Shown here one piece after another: positions 16,525 to 26,183 of a DNA stretch of 64,000 bases; the first letter of the stretch is position 1, and every line of letters begins with the position of its first letter. Location of the stretch: contig NZ_CP119391.1 of assembly GCF_031886125.1 (NCBI RefSeq), positions 2,914,001 to 2,978,000 on the forward strand, in the 5' to 3' direction. The position numbers and the translations under genes were made by a program. The notes beneath the pieces were generated by a model. It was given only the letters and a program-made list of their open reading frames with translations. It had not been told where the DNA came from and searched no databases. The DNA comes from Halomonas piscis. GTDB taxonomy: Bacteria; Pseudomonadota; Gammaproteobacteria; Pseudomonadales; Halomonadaceae.

Positions 16525-18339
16525 TTAAAGCACGATCAGCGCGTCGCCCACGGATACGCTGTCGCCTTCCGCTACCTTGACCTCGGAAACCGTGCCGCTC
16601 TGGGGGGCCCGCACTTCGGTTTCCATTTTCATGGCTTCAAGAATAAGCACTACCTCGTCCTCGACAACGCTCTCGCCGGGCTTGACGTTGATCTGGAAGA
16701 TATTGCCGGCCAGCGGCGCATTGATGCTTTCTCCGCTGGAGGCCGCCAGTGCCGGCGCTTCGCTGTCGGCAGACGGCGCCGGTGACGACGGCTGCACCTG
16801 GGAAATATCGCCGCCTTCGCTCACCTCGACCACATAAGATGCGCCGTTGACGCTGATCGTATAGGTCTCGGGGCCGGCAGGCGGGGCCGGGCGCTCGGCT
16901 TTCTCGGAGACCGCTGGCGAAGTCTCGGACGCTGCCTCACCCGGTACAGGCTCAAAGGCGTCGGGGTTATCGCGGTTTTGCAAGAACTTAAGCCCGATCT
17001 GAGGAAAGAGGGCGTAGGTCAGAACGTCGTCGATATGGCGTTCGCCCTCGGCCAGGCGAATATCTTTCTGCTCGGCGGTCTCGTCCAGCTCATCGGCAAG
17101 CCTGGCCATCTCGGGCGACAGAAGGTCGGCGGGGCGCTCCGTCACGGGGTCACCGCCCTCCAGGACTCGTTTTTGGAGCGCTTCATCGAAGGGCGCGGGG
17201 GCGGCACCGTACTCTCCCTTGAGCAGGGCCTGAACTTCCTTGGAAATCGACCCATAGCGCTCGCCCATCATCACGTTCATCAGCGCCTGGGTACCGACGA
17301 TCTGGGACGTGGGAGTCACCAGCGGAATCAGCCCCAGGTCGTCCCGCACGCGCGGAATTTCGGCCATGACCTCATCCAGCTTGTCGCCCGCTCCCTGCTC
17401 CTTGAGCTGATTTTCCATGTTGGTCAGCATGCCGCCGGGCACCTGGGCGACAAGAATGCGCGAATTGACGCCCTTGAGCGAGCCTTCAAAGGCCGCGTAT
17501 TTGCCGCGCACCTGGCGAAAATAGGCGGCGATATCCTCAAGCTGTTCAAGGTCCAGCCCGGTATCCCGGTCGGTACCTTCAAGCATCGCCACGATCGACT
17601 CGGTAGGGCTATGGCCATAGGTCATCGACATCGAGGAAATGGCGCTATCGACGTTGTCGATCCCGGCTTCTATGGCCTTGAGGATGGTGGCCGTCGACAG
17701 GCCCGTGGTCGCGTGACAGTGCAGCTGGACGGGGATGTCCAGCGTGGCCTTGAGCCGGGTGACCAGCTCATGGGCCTCGTAGGGCCTGAGCAGACCGGCC
17801 ATGTCCTTGATCGCCAACGAGTCGGCGCCCATGGCAGCAATGGTGTCGGCAAGTTCCACCCAGCTTTCCAGGGTGTGCACCGGGCTTTGGGTATAAGACA
17901 GCGTCCCCTGAGCATGGCCGTCGTTGGCCTTGACGGCGCCAATGGCGCGCTCCAGATTGCGCGGGTCGTTCATCGCGTCAAAAACGCGGAACACGTCGAT
18001 GCCGTTGACCCTGGCCCGCTCGACAAAACGGTCTACCACGTCATCGGCATAGTGGCGATAGCCAAGCAGGTTCTGCCCGCGCAGCAGCATTTGCTGCGGC
18101 GTGTTGGGCATGACTTCCTTTAGCGCCCGGATGCGCTCCCACGGATCCTCGCCCAGATAGCGAATACAGGCATCGAAGGTAGCGCCGCCCCAGGATTCCA
18201 ACGACCAGAACCCCACCTGGTCAAGCTTTTCCGCGATGGGCAGCATATCGTCCAGGCGCATGCGCGTGGCGAGAAGCGACTGGTGGGCATCGCGCAGGAC
18301 GACGTCAGTGATACCTAGCGGGCGTTTCGTCTCGCTCAT
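16525..18339 (-). CDS. oadA: Oxaloacetate decarboxylase alpha subunit (biotin carboxyltransferase)
   Basis: 604 residues. It transfers CO2 from oxaloacetate to biotin in the cytosol. The N-terminal HMGL-like TIM barrel (about 1-290) carries the metal-binding start [13 protein letters not shown] and the substrate region [17 protein letters not shown] domain follows (about 300-460). After an Ala/Pro/Ser-rich linker (about 475-520), the biotinyl domain has [11 protein letters not shown], with Lys at about 571 as the biotin site. Length and layout are standard. The 55-bp gap from oadG and 9-bp gap to oadB indicate an operon. The pump converts oxaloacetate to pyruvate while building a Na+ gradient, which would drive the nearby Na+-linked TRAP carriers. 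Confidence 0.96.
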   Translation of the reverse strand: MSETKRPLGITDVVLRDAHQSLLATRMRLDDMLPIAEKLDQVGFWSLESWGGATFDACIRYLGEDPWERIRALKEVMPNTPQQMLLRGQNLLGYRHYADDVVDRFVERARVNGIDVFRVFDAMNDPRNLERAIGAVKANDGHAQGTLSYTQSPVHTLESWVELADTIAAMGADSLAIKDMAGLLRPYEAHELVTRLKATLDIPVQLHCHATTGLSTATILKAIEAGIDNVDSAISSMSMTYGHSPTESIVAMLEGTDRDTGLDLEQLEDIAAYFRQVRGKYAAFEGSLKGVNSRILVAQVPGGMLTNMENQLKEQGAGDKLDEVMAEIPRVRDDLGLIPLVTPTSQIVGTQALMNVMMGERYGSISKEVQALLKGEYGAAPAPFDEALQKRVLEGGDPVTERPADLLSPEMARLADELDETAEQKDIRLAEGERHIDDVLTYALFPQIGLKFLQNRDNPDAFEPVPGEAASETSPAVSEKAERPAPPAGPETYTISVNGASYVVEVSEGGDISQVQPSSPAPSADSEAPALAASSGESINAPLAGNIFQINVKPGESVVEDEVVLILEAMKMETEVRAPQSGTVSEVKVAEGDSVSVGDALIVL

Positions 18340-18394
18340 TGTCGTTTCCTTGTCATTGTGAGCATGGGAGCGTCAGATAAGAACTGCCAAGCGA

Positions 18395-18661
18395 TCAGCG
18401 CGGATGATCCCGCCGATAGCGATGCACCGCCGCACTGAGCACGGCGATCAGCTGCTCGTCTTCACGGGCAGGTGCCCGTTCGGCAGCCGCCTGTGGAGAG
18501 GCCGATGCGGCTGGGCCAGGGGGCGGCTCGGGAAACAGGCGTCTAATCACCCGGGACATCAGAGTCGTGATCATGACCAGCACGGTCAGAAACACAACCA
18601 CAAAGCCCATGCCGGCTGCCATGAGCGCGAGACTTTCACTGACTAGCTGGGCATCTTGCAT
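18395..18661 (-). CDS. oadG: Oxaloacetate decarboxylase gamma chain
   Basis: A small subunit of 88 residues with one N-terminal membrane helix (MGFVVVFLTVLVMITTLMSRVI), an Ala/Pro-rich linker and a C-terminal cytosolic tail ending YRRDHPR. This is the normal OadG pattern, which anchors OadA to OadB and binds Zn. The start at 18661 follows GGAGG at a better distance than the in-frame ATG at 18673. It is the first gene of oadGAB. Sequence conservation in this subunit is low, so the call leans on topology and position. Confidence 0.88.
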   Translation of the reverse strand: MQDAQLVSESLALMAAGMGFVVVFLTVLVMITTLMSRVIRRLFPEPPPGPAASASPQAAAERAPAREDEQLIAVLSAAVHRYRRDHPR

Positions 18662-18841
18662 AGAGACTGGCATCCTCCAGACGCAATTGACTCAAGGGTG
18701 AAAGCACGTTTACGCGCGGGTCCCACGCTATTGCGAGGTATTTTGCTCGTTCAACCGCATGGCATGGCGTCACAGGCAGCAGACGCTAGCGGCCTGGAGT
18801 TCACCCTGGCACGCTCCAAAGAAAACTCCCTGGCCATTGCT

Positions 18842-19582
18842 TTAGCTCCCCTCGGCGGCGGCTGCCACTCCTTCTGCCAGCACCTGAACGCTATCGATGA
18901 CGGGAATCTGAGTGGTCAAACCATCGCGGATCACGGAGAGCTCCGTGCATGCCAGTACCAGCACGTCGGCGCCGCGGTGGTAAAGTTCTTCCGCTGCCTT
19001 GGTGAAAGCCGCAAGCGTTTCGTCATGATGGCCCTGGCCGCGCTTGACGGCACGGATTATCTCCAGCACCGGCGCTTCGTCTTCGGGGTACAAAAGCGAC
19101 AGGCCGCGCTCTTCGATAAAGTTTTCATAAAGGCCGATTTTACGCAGCGCCGGCGAGCAAAGCATACCCACTTTGGCCCCGGGCGCCTGGCACGCAACCT
19201 CGTCCAGCGTCATCGCCACAATATGCCAGACGGGAATGTCCACCGCCTTCTGGGCATCCTGCCAGTAGTAGTGAGCGGTGTTGCACGGCATCACCAGGAA
19301 ATCGGTGCCGGCCTGCTCCAGACGACGGGCCATCGCGGCAATGGTCGGGCCGGGGCTCTCCCCGGTTCCTTCAATCAGCGCCTTGATACGCGAAGGCACC
19401 TTGGGGTTGTTATCGACCAGCATGTGCACATGCTCGATATCATCTTCGGCCGGCGTGGCATCAATCACACGCTGCATAAACGTCAAGGTAGCGTCGGGAC
19501 CCATGCCGCCCAGCACGCCAACCATTGCATGACGGTCAGTATGCTGAGCCTCACTAGCGTTATGATCAGCGGTCTTGTTCAT
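18842..19582 (-). CDS. Aspartate/glutamate racemase-family protein, possible cysteate racemase
   Basis: A 246-residue cofactor-independent amino-acid racemase. The two catalytic Cys are visible: MPCNTAHYYW (about residue 99) and LVLACTELSV (about 212), with an N-terminal VGVLGGMGPDAT loop. The gene follows the TRAP large permease by 21 bp and is last in the cuyA operon. In that context the likely substrate is D-cysteate or a related sulfonated amino acid, since cysteate is a close structural analogue of aspartate. That assignment is inference; a general aspartate or glutamate racemase is the alternative. A gap of 180 bp to oadG follows, with no gene seen in it. Confidence 0.85.
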   Translation of the reverse strand: MNKTADHNASEAQHTDRHAMVGVLGGMGPDATLTFMQRVIDATPAEDDIEHVHMLVDNNPKVPSRIKALIEGTGESPGPTIAAMARRLEQAGTDFLVMPCNTAHYYWQDAQKAVDIPVWHIVAMTLDEVACQAPGAKVGMLCSPALRKIGLYENFIEERGLSLLYPEDEAPVLEIIRAVKRGQGHHDETLAAFTKAAEELYHRGADVLVLACTELSVIRDGLTTQIPVIDSVQVLAEGVAAAAEGS

Positions 19583-19603
19583 GGCTTGCCTATTACCTCT
19601 CTG

Positions 19604-20884
19604 TTAGAAGCCCATGATGCGGGGCAGCATCAGCGACAGCTCGGGGAAAAATGCCAGCACCAGATCAATCACTACCATGGAGCCAACCAAGGGCAGAGCA
19701 CGCACGGAAATCCGCTCGATCGAGACGTTGGCAATGCTTGAACTAATAAACATGTTTTCGCCCAGCGGCGGCGTAGAAAAGCCGATGCCCAGGCTCACTA
19801 CCAGCACAATGCCGAAGTGGATAGGGTCTACCCCCAGCTCCATCATGACGGGCAGCAGCACCGGAGTGACGATCATGATGGTCGCCAGAATCTCTATGAA
19901 CATCCCGACTATCAGCAGGAACCCTATCACCAGTAACCATATTAACCACAGGCTATCGGTAATATAGAGAATACCCTGAGCAATCATCGCCGGTATCTGG
20001 TGCTCTACCAGTATGCGGCCGAAGGCAGTGGCGGTAAACATGATGATAAGCACGCGCCCGGTGAGCCAGGTCGTGCTTTGAAAGGCCTCATTAAGGCCGC
20101 GCAGGGATGACTCCTTGTGAATAAAGACACCCACAAACAGAGCATAAAAAATCGATACCACGGCGGCTTCGGTGGGAGTAAACATGCCGGAGTAAATACC
20201 GCCCAGTATCACTACCGGTGCCATTAGTGACCAAATACCGTCCTTCAGAGCCTTGGCGACACGTTTGACGTCGTAGCTGTGCCCTTCTGTTTGATAGCCG
20301 TTGCGTTTGGCCGCGATATAGTTGGCTGTCACCAACCCTACACCGAGCAGCATCCCGGGGATCACCCCCGCCATGAACATCGCCGAGATCGACTCGTTGG
20401 CCGTCACGCCATAGATGATCAACGGCATACTGGGAGGGATGACGACGCCTAGCCCCCCGGCCGTTGCGGTCAGCGCAGCCGGATAGCTCTTGCCGTAACC
20501 CCGCTCGATCATCGCCGGAATTACCAGCATCCCCACCGCCGCCGTTGTGGCCGGACCGGAGCCGGAAATGGCACCAAAAAACATGCAGGCAATGACGGTA
20601 GCCGCGCCAAGGCCGCCGGCAGCGGGCCCGGCAAGCTCTTCGGCGATATAGATCAAGCGTCGAGCAATGCCCGCATCACCCATCAAGGCGCCGGCAAGAA
20701 TGAAAGAGGGTAGTGCCATGAGGGGGAACGAGTTGATAGCGGAAAAGGCCAGCTCTATCAGCGAGCTTATGTCCTGCCCGCTGACCACGTAGACCGCCAT
20801 GGAAGCCACGCCCAGGGCAACTACTATTGGTGCGCCAAGCAGCAGCAGCACTCCGAAAAAGGAAAAAAGGACTGTTGCGGCCAT
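19604..20884 (-). CDS. TRAP transporter large permease (DctM family), sulfonate operon 1
   Basis: A 426-residue membrane protein with about 12 hydrophobic segments. Typical TRAP-M motifs are AISGSGPATTAAVGMLVIPAM (about 110-130) and GGIYSGMFTPTEAAVV (about 225-240). Together with the small permease (5 bp upstream) and the binding protein it forms a Na+-coupled high-affinity importer. It sits between cuyA-linked enzyme genes and a racemase, so a sulfonate such as cysteate, cysteinolate or dihydroxypropanesulfonate is a plausible substrate (inference). Its paralogue is at 29572. Confidence 0.93.
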   Translation of the reverse strand: MAATVLFSFFGVLLLLGAPIVVALGVASMAVYVVSGQDISSLIELAFSAINSFPLMALPSFILAGALMGDAGIARRLIYIAEELAGPAAGGLGAATVIACMFFGAISGSGPATTAAVGMLVIPAMIERGYGKSYPAALTATAGGLGVVIPPSMPLIIYGVTANESISAMFMAGVIPGMLLGVGLVTANYIAAKRNGYQTEGHSYDVKRVAKALKDGIWSLMAPVVILGGIYSGMFTPTEAAVVSIFYALFVGVFIHKESSLRGLNEAFQSTTWLTGRVLIIMFTATAFGRILVEHQIPAMIAQGILYITDSLWLIWLLVIGFLLIVGMFIEILATIMIVTPVLLPVMMELGVDPIHFGIVLVVSLGIGFSTPPLGENMFISSSIANVSIERISVRALPLVGSMVVIDLVLAFFPELSLMLPRIMGF

Positions 20885-20889
20885 TGTTC

Positions 20890-21447
20890 TTACCCCTTGT
20901 CCGTGTTCGAGTCAGTATTATTTTTCTGATAGGACTCGTCCTCAGTAATCTTGTCGGTTTCCTCCTTTTCCACATCACCCGGTTCAATACCTTTTACCAG
21001 CTTGAGATACTGAACCTGCAAAACACGAAATGCCATCAGGGTAAAAGCAATAGGGAAAATAAAGTAGACGTAAGCCAGAGACCAGCCCAACGCCGGAGAT
21101 TTATAGGGAAACTCAAGCAGCAGATCAATAAGCTCAAGACTCTTGTAAGCAAGCACCAGGCAAAAACCTGCCCAAATAAGGTCTACAAATAACAGCAGCC
21201 CCTTGGCCATATTCTTGGGAAGCAGGTTGATATGCACCTGCAGCCGATTGTGCGCACTCAGGTGAGCCGCATGAGTCGCCCCTAGAAACACAAACCAGAC
21301 AAAAGAATAGCGTGCCAGCTCTTCAATCCATGACATGCCAATGCCAAGCACCATCCTCATGACTACCTGAACAAAGAGCAGGATGACGAATACGGCAAGC
21401 AGGGCGCGGCAGGCGTAGTCTTCTATATAATTGAGTTTTGATAACAC
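20890..21447 (-). CDS. TRAP transporter small permease (DctQ family), sulfonate operon 1
   Basis: 185 residues with four hydrophobic helices and the DctQ hallmark RYSFVWFVFLGATHAAH (about 45-61). The C-terminal tail of about 30 residues is acidic and hydrophilic. It lies between the binding-protein gene (80 bp upstream, with a hairpin in the gap) and dctM (5 bp downstream). Confidence 0.9.
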   Translation of the reverse strand: MLSKLNYIEDYACRALLAVFVILLFVQVVMRMVLGIGMSWIEELARYSFVWFVFLGATHAAHLSAHNRLQVHINLLPKNMAKGLLLFVDLIWAGFCLVLAYKSLELIDLLLEFPYKSPALGWSLAYVYFIFPIAFTLMAFRVLQVQYLKLVKGIEPGDVEKEETDKITEDESYQKNNTDSNTDKG

Positions 21448-21486
21448 GAGAGCATCCTCCCCTCAGGGGATAAGTGATCATAGCCA

Positions 21487-21513
21487 GGCCGGGCAGCAGC
21501 ATGCTTCCCGGCC
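21487..21513 (-). other. Intergenic hairpin between dctP and dctQ (operon 1)
   Basis: A GGCCGGG / CCCGGCC stem (21487-21493 with 21507-21513) lies in the 80-bp gap after the binding-protein gene. It has no T-tract on the minus strand, so it is more likely an mRNA 3'-end stabiliser or attenuator that keeps the binding protein more abundant than the permeases. The second TRAP operon has a hairpin at the same place. Confidence 0.55.
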
Positions 21514-21527
21514 CGGCCCTACTTCAC

Positions 21528-22511
21528 TCAGCGGCCCAAAGCTTTTTGCATTTCATCGAAGGCTTCCTTGCCGCCGATCTCGTCATAAAACTCCGGCCAG
21601 ACTTCTTCCCTGGCAATTTCAATCCATTTGTCCTCATTTTCCAGAGTCGATACCTCGACGCCTTCTTCTTCCATGTTCGCGCGTGCCTTGGGCGCTTCGG
21701 TCAGCTGGAACTGAAGCGCATACAGCTGCGACTCCAGGCCTGCCCGATCAATAATCGCGCGCTCTTCTTCCGATAGCTTCTGATAGGTTCTAGCCCCCAT
21801 CACAATAGGCTGTAGCGAGTACTGGTAATGCACTTCCGTGAGGTAGTCCTGCACCTCGTAAAACTTCATCGTATTGTTGACGATATAAGGATTGTCTTGC
21901 CCATCGATGACGCCCTGTTGCAGCCCGGTAAAGACTTCCGGCCAGGACATGCTGATGGGATTGGCTCCCCAAGCCTCGTAGGTAGAAACCATCTGTTCGT
22001 TCTGGGGCAGCCTCACCTTGAGACCGTCCAGCTCCTCTAGCGTGGTTATCGGACGCTGGGAATTCGTCAGGTAACGAAAGCCTGAATACAGCCAGCTGAC
22101 AATGTGGACGCCGGCGTCTTCCTCGGCAATATTGTTCCAGCGATCGGCCAGCGTACCGGTAGTCGCCTTGACGGCATCCGCATGGCTGCGGATGGCATAG
22201 GGCATGGTCAGAGCGCCCAGGCGCGACGCGTAGGGCGTTAGGTTACCTACGCCTACCAGGGCAAAATCCAGCTTGCCGATGCGGGTACCCTGGATCATTT
22301 CTGTCTCGGCGCCCAGCTGGCCGCCGGGGTACAGCTCTACCTGCATTTCGCCATCGGAAAGCTCTTCGACCATTTCCTTGAAGCGCTGCGCCAGCGCCCC
22401 CTGGTCCGAGTCCATGGGATCTCCCATGCCGAGCTTGAACGTCTCGGCCTGGGCGGCCTGAACGCTCAGGAGGGAAAAGACGGCAGTTGTTAATAATGCT
22501 TTCTTGTACAT
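21528..22511 (-). CDS. TRAP transporter substrate-binding protein (DctP family), sulfonate operon 1
   Basis: About 327 residues from the ATG at 22511; an earlier in-frame ATG would overlap the upstream gene and spoil the signal peptide. A Sec signal (MYKKALLTTAVFSLLSVQA) is cut near AQAE. The mature domain has DctP landmarks: the conserved Arg in LDGLKVRLPQNE (about 152) that binds the ligand carboxylate or sulfonate, and the WPEVFTGLQQGVIDGQDNP segment. It is periplasmic. It starts 31 bp after the aminotransferase gene and belongs to the cuyA operon. Confidence 0.93.
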   Translation of the reverse strand: MYKKALLTTAVFSLLSVQAAQAETFKLGMGDPMDSDQGALAQRFKEMVEELSDGEMQVELYPGGQLGAETEMIQGTRIGKLDFALVGVGNLTPYASRLGALTMPYAIRSHADAVKATTGTLADRWNNIAEEDAGVHIVSWLYSGFRYLTNSQRPITTLEELDGLKVRLPQNEQMVSTYEAWGANPISMSWPEVFTGLQQGVIDGQDNPYIVNNTMKFYEVQDYLTEVHYQYSLQPIVMGARTYQKLSEEERAIIDRAGLESQLYALQFQLTEAPKARANMEEEGVEVSTLENEDKWIEIAREEVWPEFYDEIGGKEAFDEMQKALGR

Positions 22512-22542
22512 TGTTATCACTCCAGTCGATAAGCGGTGAGTG

Positions 22543-23751
22543 TTACACAGTGTTGGATTTGCTGATGACTTCATTCATAGCATCGTCCATCAGCTGAATA
22601 ATGTCGTCGCAGTCTTTCTCATCAAACGTCAACGGTAGGCGCAGGTCACAAAGCGTGGCCAATACACGATCGGCGTTGGGCAGTGGCCGAGTCGCGGGGA
22701 GATACCCCCAGCTATCATAGCGGCTGGTGTAATCTGCCGGCTGTGCCTGGCCGAACCACTTGACCGGGATACCGCGCTCGGCACAGCCAGCGACGAAGCC
22801 GGCAATATCTTCTCGGGTCAGCGACGGCAGACGAAACTGGATCGAACTGCCGACAAAGTCTTCCTTTTCATGGCGCGGAACGCGCTCAAAACGCTCCATG
22901 CGGGACAGGCCGGCATCCATGCGGTGATAGAGCGCATTCCAGCGCTCCTTGCGCGCTTCAAGCTCGGCCAGCTGCGGCCGCAGAACGGCTGCCCGAAGGT
23001 CATCCATCCGCCCGCTCATATTGGGCGTCACCAGTCGGGTATCGCCATACCCTGCCGCTTCCGGCGCGGCCAGATGACGATCGTAAAACATGTAAGACCC
23101 CGAGAGGATGACCGCTCGGCGCATCACTTCGGGATCGTCCGAACTCAGCACCCCGCCTTCACCCGAATTCAGGTGCTTATAGGTTTGCGTGCTGTAGCAG
23201 CCTACCTTCCCGAAGGTGCCGCTTGGCTTGCCGGCAAAGTTGGCCCCCAGCGTATGGGCGCAGTCCTCGATCAGGGTAATCCCATGGGTCTCACATACCG
23301 CCATAACAGCGTCCATGTCGCCAATGTGGCCGCGCATATGCGATAGCACGAAGAAGCGCGCGCCGGACTCCCGCGCTGCCGCCTCAAGGTCATCCGGATC
23401 AATGGTGGTATCGTCCAGGATGTCGACCAGTACGGCCTCCCCACCTGCGGCATGAATACTGCCCGGTACGGGCGACAGCGTGAAGGCATTACACAGCACG
23501 GCATCGCCGTGCTGAAGCCCGCAGGCACGCAGCGCCAGCTGCAGCGCATAGCCGCCCGAGGCACAGGCCAGCGCGAAAGGCACGCCAAGCGCGTCGGCAA
23601 ACTCTTGTTCAAAGAGTGCTGTCTCGCCCTTCTCGCCTTCTACCAGGTTATAGCGGTGCAGGCGCCCGGTGCGCATGAGGGCCACTGCCGCGTCAATCGA
23701 GGCGTCGGAAAGCGGCTCTTGCTGGGTGAACGATTTCGAGAAACGGCGCAT
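22543..23751 (-). CDS. DegT/DnrJ/EryC1-family PLP aminotransferase in the cuyA operon
   Basis: A 402-residue PLP enzyme. The catalytic Lys is in YSTQTYKHLNSGEGG (about residue 192), the PLP-stacking and Asp region is LIEDCAHTLGA (about 156-166), and the N-terminal GGYALQLALRA binds the cofactor phosphate. DegT enzymes normally aminate keto-sugars, so its place between an HpsN-like dehydrogenase (10 bp upstream) and a sulfonate-type TRAP transporter is unusual. I infer a transamination that links a keto-sulfonate (for example 3-hydroxy-2-oxopropanesulfonate) with an amino-sulfonate such as cysteinolate, or the reverse. No sugar-nucleotide genes lie nearby, which argues against a role in surface polysaccharide. 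Confidence 0.85.
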   Translation of the reverse strand: MRRFSKSFTQQEPLSDASIDAAVALMRTGRLHRYNLVEGEKGETALFEQEFADALGVPFALACASGGYALQLALRACGLQHGDAVLCNAFTLSPVPGSIHAAGGEAVLVDILDDTTIDPDDLEAAARESGARFFVLSHMRGHIGDMDAVMAVCETHGITLIEDCAHTLGANFAGKPSGTFGKVGCYSTQTYKHLNSGEGGVLSSDDPEVMRRAVILSGSYMFYDRHLAAPEAAGYGDTRLVTPNMSGRMDDLRAAVLRPQLAELEARKERWNALYHRMDAGLSRMERFERVPRHEKEDFVGSSIQFRLPSLTREDIAGFVAGCAERGIPVKWFGQAQPADYTSRYDSWGYLPATRPLPNADRVLATLCDLRLPLTFDEKDCDDIIQLMDDAMNEVISKSNTV

Positions 23752-23761
23752 TTGGCGTACC

Positions 23762-25078
23762 TCAATAGCGCTGCTGACGGTGGACCGGAAACTGCCAGTC
23801 CTCGTCGGGAAAATATTTGATCAGACGCCAGTCGCAGGCCCGGGCATGCCCTTCCATGCCTTCCACCCGGGAAATGCGTGAACCCACCGCGCTGAACGTG
23901 CGGTTGGCCTCTTCGCTCAGCTGCTGGGTCGTCAGCACCTTCATGAACTTGTGCACGTTCAGCCCGCCGGAATAGCGGCCAGCCCGTTTGGTGGGAAGGA
24001 TATGGTTGGTGCCGGAGCACTTGTCGCCGTGTGTGACCGTGCTGCCCTCGCCCAGAAACAGCGACCCATAGTTGGACAGGTTCTCTTTCCACCAGTCCAG
24101 ATCCTCGCACAGGACTTGCAGGTGCTCACACGCGTAGCGATCGCTGATCTCAACGATTTCTTCACGGCTGTCACCGACGATGACTTCACCGTGATCACGC
24201 CAGGCAGCATGAACGACGTCAGCGTTGGGCATGTCATCGGCGACCTTGGGCACCAGCTCAATGACTTTTTTCCCTACCGCTTCGCTGGTGGTGAACAGCC
24301 ACACCGGCGAGTTGGTCCCGTGCTCGGCCTGAGACACCAGATCGACGGCAATGGTCATCGGATCCGCTTGATCATCGGCGATGATGGCCGACTCGGTGGG
24401 GCCGGCAAACACGTCGATACCCACCTGACCAAACAGCAAACGCTTGGCTTCGGCCACGTAAGCGTTGCCCGGGCCAACGAGAATATCTGCCTCGCGGCCG
24501 TCGAAGAGGCCAAAGGCCATGGTCGCCATGGCATGCACGCCGCCCATCTCAAGAATCACGTCGGCGCCGGCCACATCGAGCGCATAGGCCACGGCCGGAT
24601 TGATGCTGTCGCCGCGCGGCGGCGAGCAGGCGACCACGTGAGGCACGCCTGCCGCCTTGGCAGTGGCGACGCTCATCAGCGCCGATGCCGCATGGGCAAA
24701 ACGCCCGCCGGGGATATAACACCCGGCGCAGTTAACGGGCAGCACTCGCTGACCAAGGCGAACGCCGGGCTCGGTCTCGATCTCGAAAGAGGTGAGACTA
24801 TCGCGCTGCGCGTCGGCGAAGCGCCGAATCTGACGATGGGCAAAATCGATATCGTCTTTCACCGACTGGGGCACGCTATCGATAAGCTGCTTGCGCTTGG
24901 CGTCGCTGAGCGTGAAATCGGAGGTCCAGCCGTCAAACTTTTCAGCATAGTCACGTACCGCGGACTCCCCGCGCTTGCGGATATCCTCCAGCATTTGCTG
25001 CACCGAGGCAGTGATGCGCTGATCTTCGGAGGCAGCTTCTTCTCCTCCCTCCGCCGGCTTAAGATACTGAATTGTCAT
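23762..25078 (-). CDS. hpsN: HpsN-like (histidinol-dehydrogenase family) sulfonate dehydrogenase
   Basis: About 438 residues from the ATG at 25078, which has GGAG six bases upstream. Histidinol-dehydrogenase fold with LPVNCAGCYIPGGRFAHAAS (about 110-129), GPTESAIIADD (about 215-225), the catalytic AACEHLQV-like segment RYACEHLQVL (about 330), and Zn-ligand regions near SAVGSRISRVEGMEGHARA. It is closest in style to HpsN, which oxidises (R)-2,3-dihydroxypropane-1-sulfonate to (R)-sulfolactate with two NAD+. The biosynthetic HisD role is unlikely because no his genes are present. Because cuyA comes directly before it, an amino-alcohol sulfonate (cysteinolate to cysteate, chemically parallel to histidinol to histidine) is a reasonable alternative substrate (inference). 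Confidence 0.85.
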   Translation of the reverse strand: MTIQYLKPAEGGEEAASEDQRITASVQQMLEDIRKRGESAVRDYAEKFDGWTSDFTLSDAKRKQLIDSVPQSVKDDIDFAHRQIRRFADAQRDSLTSFEIETEPGVRLGQRVLPVNCAGCYIPGGRFAHAASALMSVATAKAAGVPHVVACSPPRGDSINPAVAYALDVAGADVILEMGGVHAMATMAFGLFDGREADILVGPGNAYVAEAKRLLFGQVGIDVFAGPTESAIIADDQADPMTIAVDLVSQAEHGTNSPVWLFTTSEAVGKKVIELVPKVADDMPNADVVHAAWRDHGEVIVGDSREEIVEISDRYACEHLQVLCEDLDWWKENLSNYGSLFLGEGSTVTHGDKCSGTNHILPTKRAGRYSGGLNVHKFMKVLTTQQLSEEANRTFSAVGSRISRVEGMEGHARACDWRLIKYFPDEDWQFPVHRQQRY

Positions 25079-25169
25079 TGTCTTCTCCGAAATGGAGCTA
25101 AAGTTCAAAGGATCGTTGAAGTTGCCCAAAGACACTTAGCCGCTCAGCGGCCCGGCTCAGGCCTGCGCG

Positions 25170-26183
25170 TTATGCCTGGTAGTCAGGAAGCCCAAAGGCG
25201 TTGGTATAGCCAAACAGGGCAACGCTTCCGCCGGTGTGGAGGAAGACAACGTCTTCACCTTCCTTGAAGTGCCCCTGACGAATCAGGTCGATCAGCCCGG
25301 CCATCCCCTTGCCGGAATACACCGGATCGAGCAGGATGCCTTCGTGGCGCGCCAGCAAGGTCACCGCTTCCACCATGCTGTCGGTGGGGATACCATAGCC
25401 GTCGCCGACGTAGTCGCAGTTGGCAACGACCTTGTCGCGCTTGACCACGTCGGACAGCCCCAGCTTGGCTTCCGTCTTCTGCGCCAGGGCAAAGACGTTG
25501 GCTTCCTGCTTGTCCTTCGGAGCGCGCACGCCGACACCCAGTATCGGGATGCCCGCGTTGCAGGCCTCAAGGCCTGTCACCAGCCCGGCCTGCGTGCCGG
25601 CGCTGCCGGTTGCGTGTACCAGGTGATCGATCTGCAGCCCCATGTCGTTCGCCTGCGTCAGCAGCTCCAGCGCTGCGTTCACATAGCCTAGCGCGCCGAT
25701 TTCATTGGAACCGCCGCCGGGAATAATGTAGGGCTTCTTGCCTTCGCTTTTCAGCTGCTCGGCCAGCTTTTCCATCTCGGCTGCCATGTCGGCACCTCCG
25801 GGACGCTTGCTGACGGTAGCGCCGTGCAGCTGGTCGAGGAGGACGTTACCGTTGTAGTTGTAGTCGGGAGCCTCACTACCGGTACGGTCTTCGAGTAGAA
25901 TGTGGCAATCCATTCCCAGCTTGCAGGCCGCGGCAACGGTCTGGCGGGCATGGTTTGACTGGGTAGCCCCCTGGGTGATGATGGTGTCGGCGTTTTGCTC
26001 CTGGGCATCGGCCATCAGAAACTCGAGCTTGCGCGTCTTGTTACCGCCGGTGGAAAGCCCGGTGCAGTCGTCGCGCTTGATCCACAGGCGCGGCCCGCCC
26101 AGCAGGCGGCTCAGATTGTCCATGGGCTCTAGCGGTGTCGGTAGATGGCCAAGCCGAACACGGGGGAAACGGGAAAGATGCAT
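25170..26183 (-). CDS. cuyA: L-cysteate sulfo-lyase
   Basis: About 337 residues, PLP fold type II of the ACC deaminase/D-cysteine desulfhydrase family. The start at 26183 (GGAGG upstream, giving [20 protein letters not shown]) fits CuyA proteins better than the ATG at 26213. The PLP Lys is in [12 protein letters not shown] (about 46) and the substrate loop is TQSNHARQ. The reaction is L-cysteate to pyruvate, sulfite and ammonium in the cytosol. It is the first gene of a minus-strand operon (cuyA, hpsN-like, degT-like, dctPQM, racemase) divergent from a LysR gene. D-cysteine desulfhydrase is the main alternative, but the sulfonate setting favours CuyA. Confidence 0.88.
   Translation of the reverse strand: MHLSRFPRVRLGHLPTPLEPMDNLSRLLGGPRLWIKRDDCTGLSTGGNKTRKLEFLMADAQEQNADTIITQGATQSNHARQTVAAACKLGMDCHILLEDRTGSEAPDYNYNGNVLLDQLHGATVSKRPGGADMAAEMEKLAEQLKSEGKKPYIIPGGGSNEIGALGYVNAALELLTQANDMGLQIDHLVHATGSAGTQAGLVTGLEACNAGIPILGVGVRAPKDKQEANVFALAQKTEAKLGLSDVVKRDKVVANCDYVGDGYGIPTDSMVEAVTLLARHEGILLDPVYSGKGMAGLIDLIRQGHFKEGEDVVFLHTGGSVALFGYTNAFGLPDYQA

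Noticed and set aside
23762..25078. Histidinol dehydrogenase (hisD) of histidine biosynthesis
   Set aside because: No his genes nearby; the setting with cuyA, a TRAP importer and a racemase points to a sulfonate-oxidising HpsN-type enzyme.
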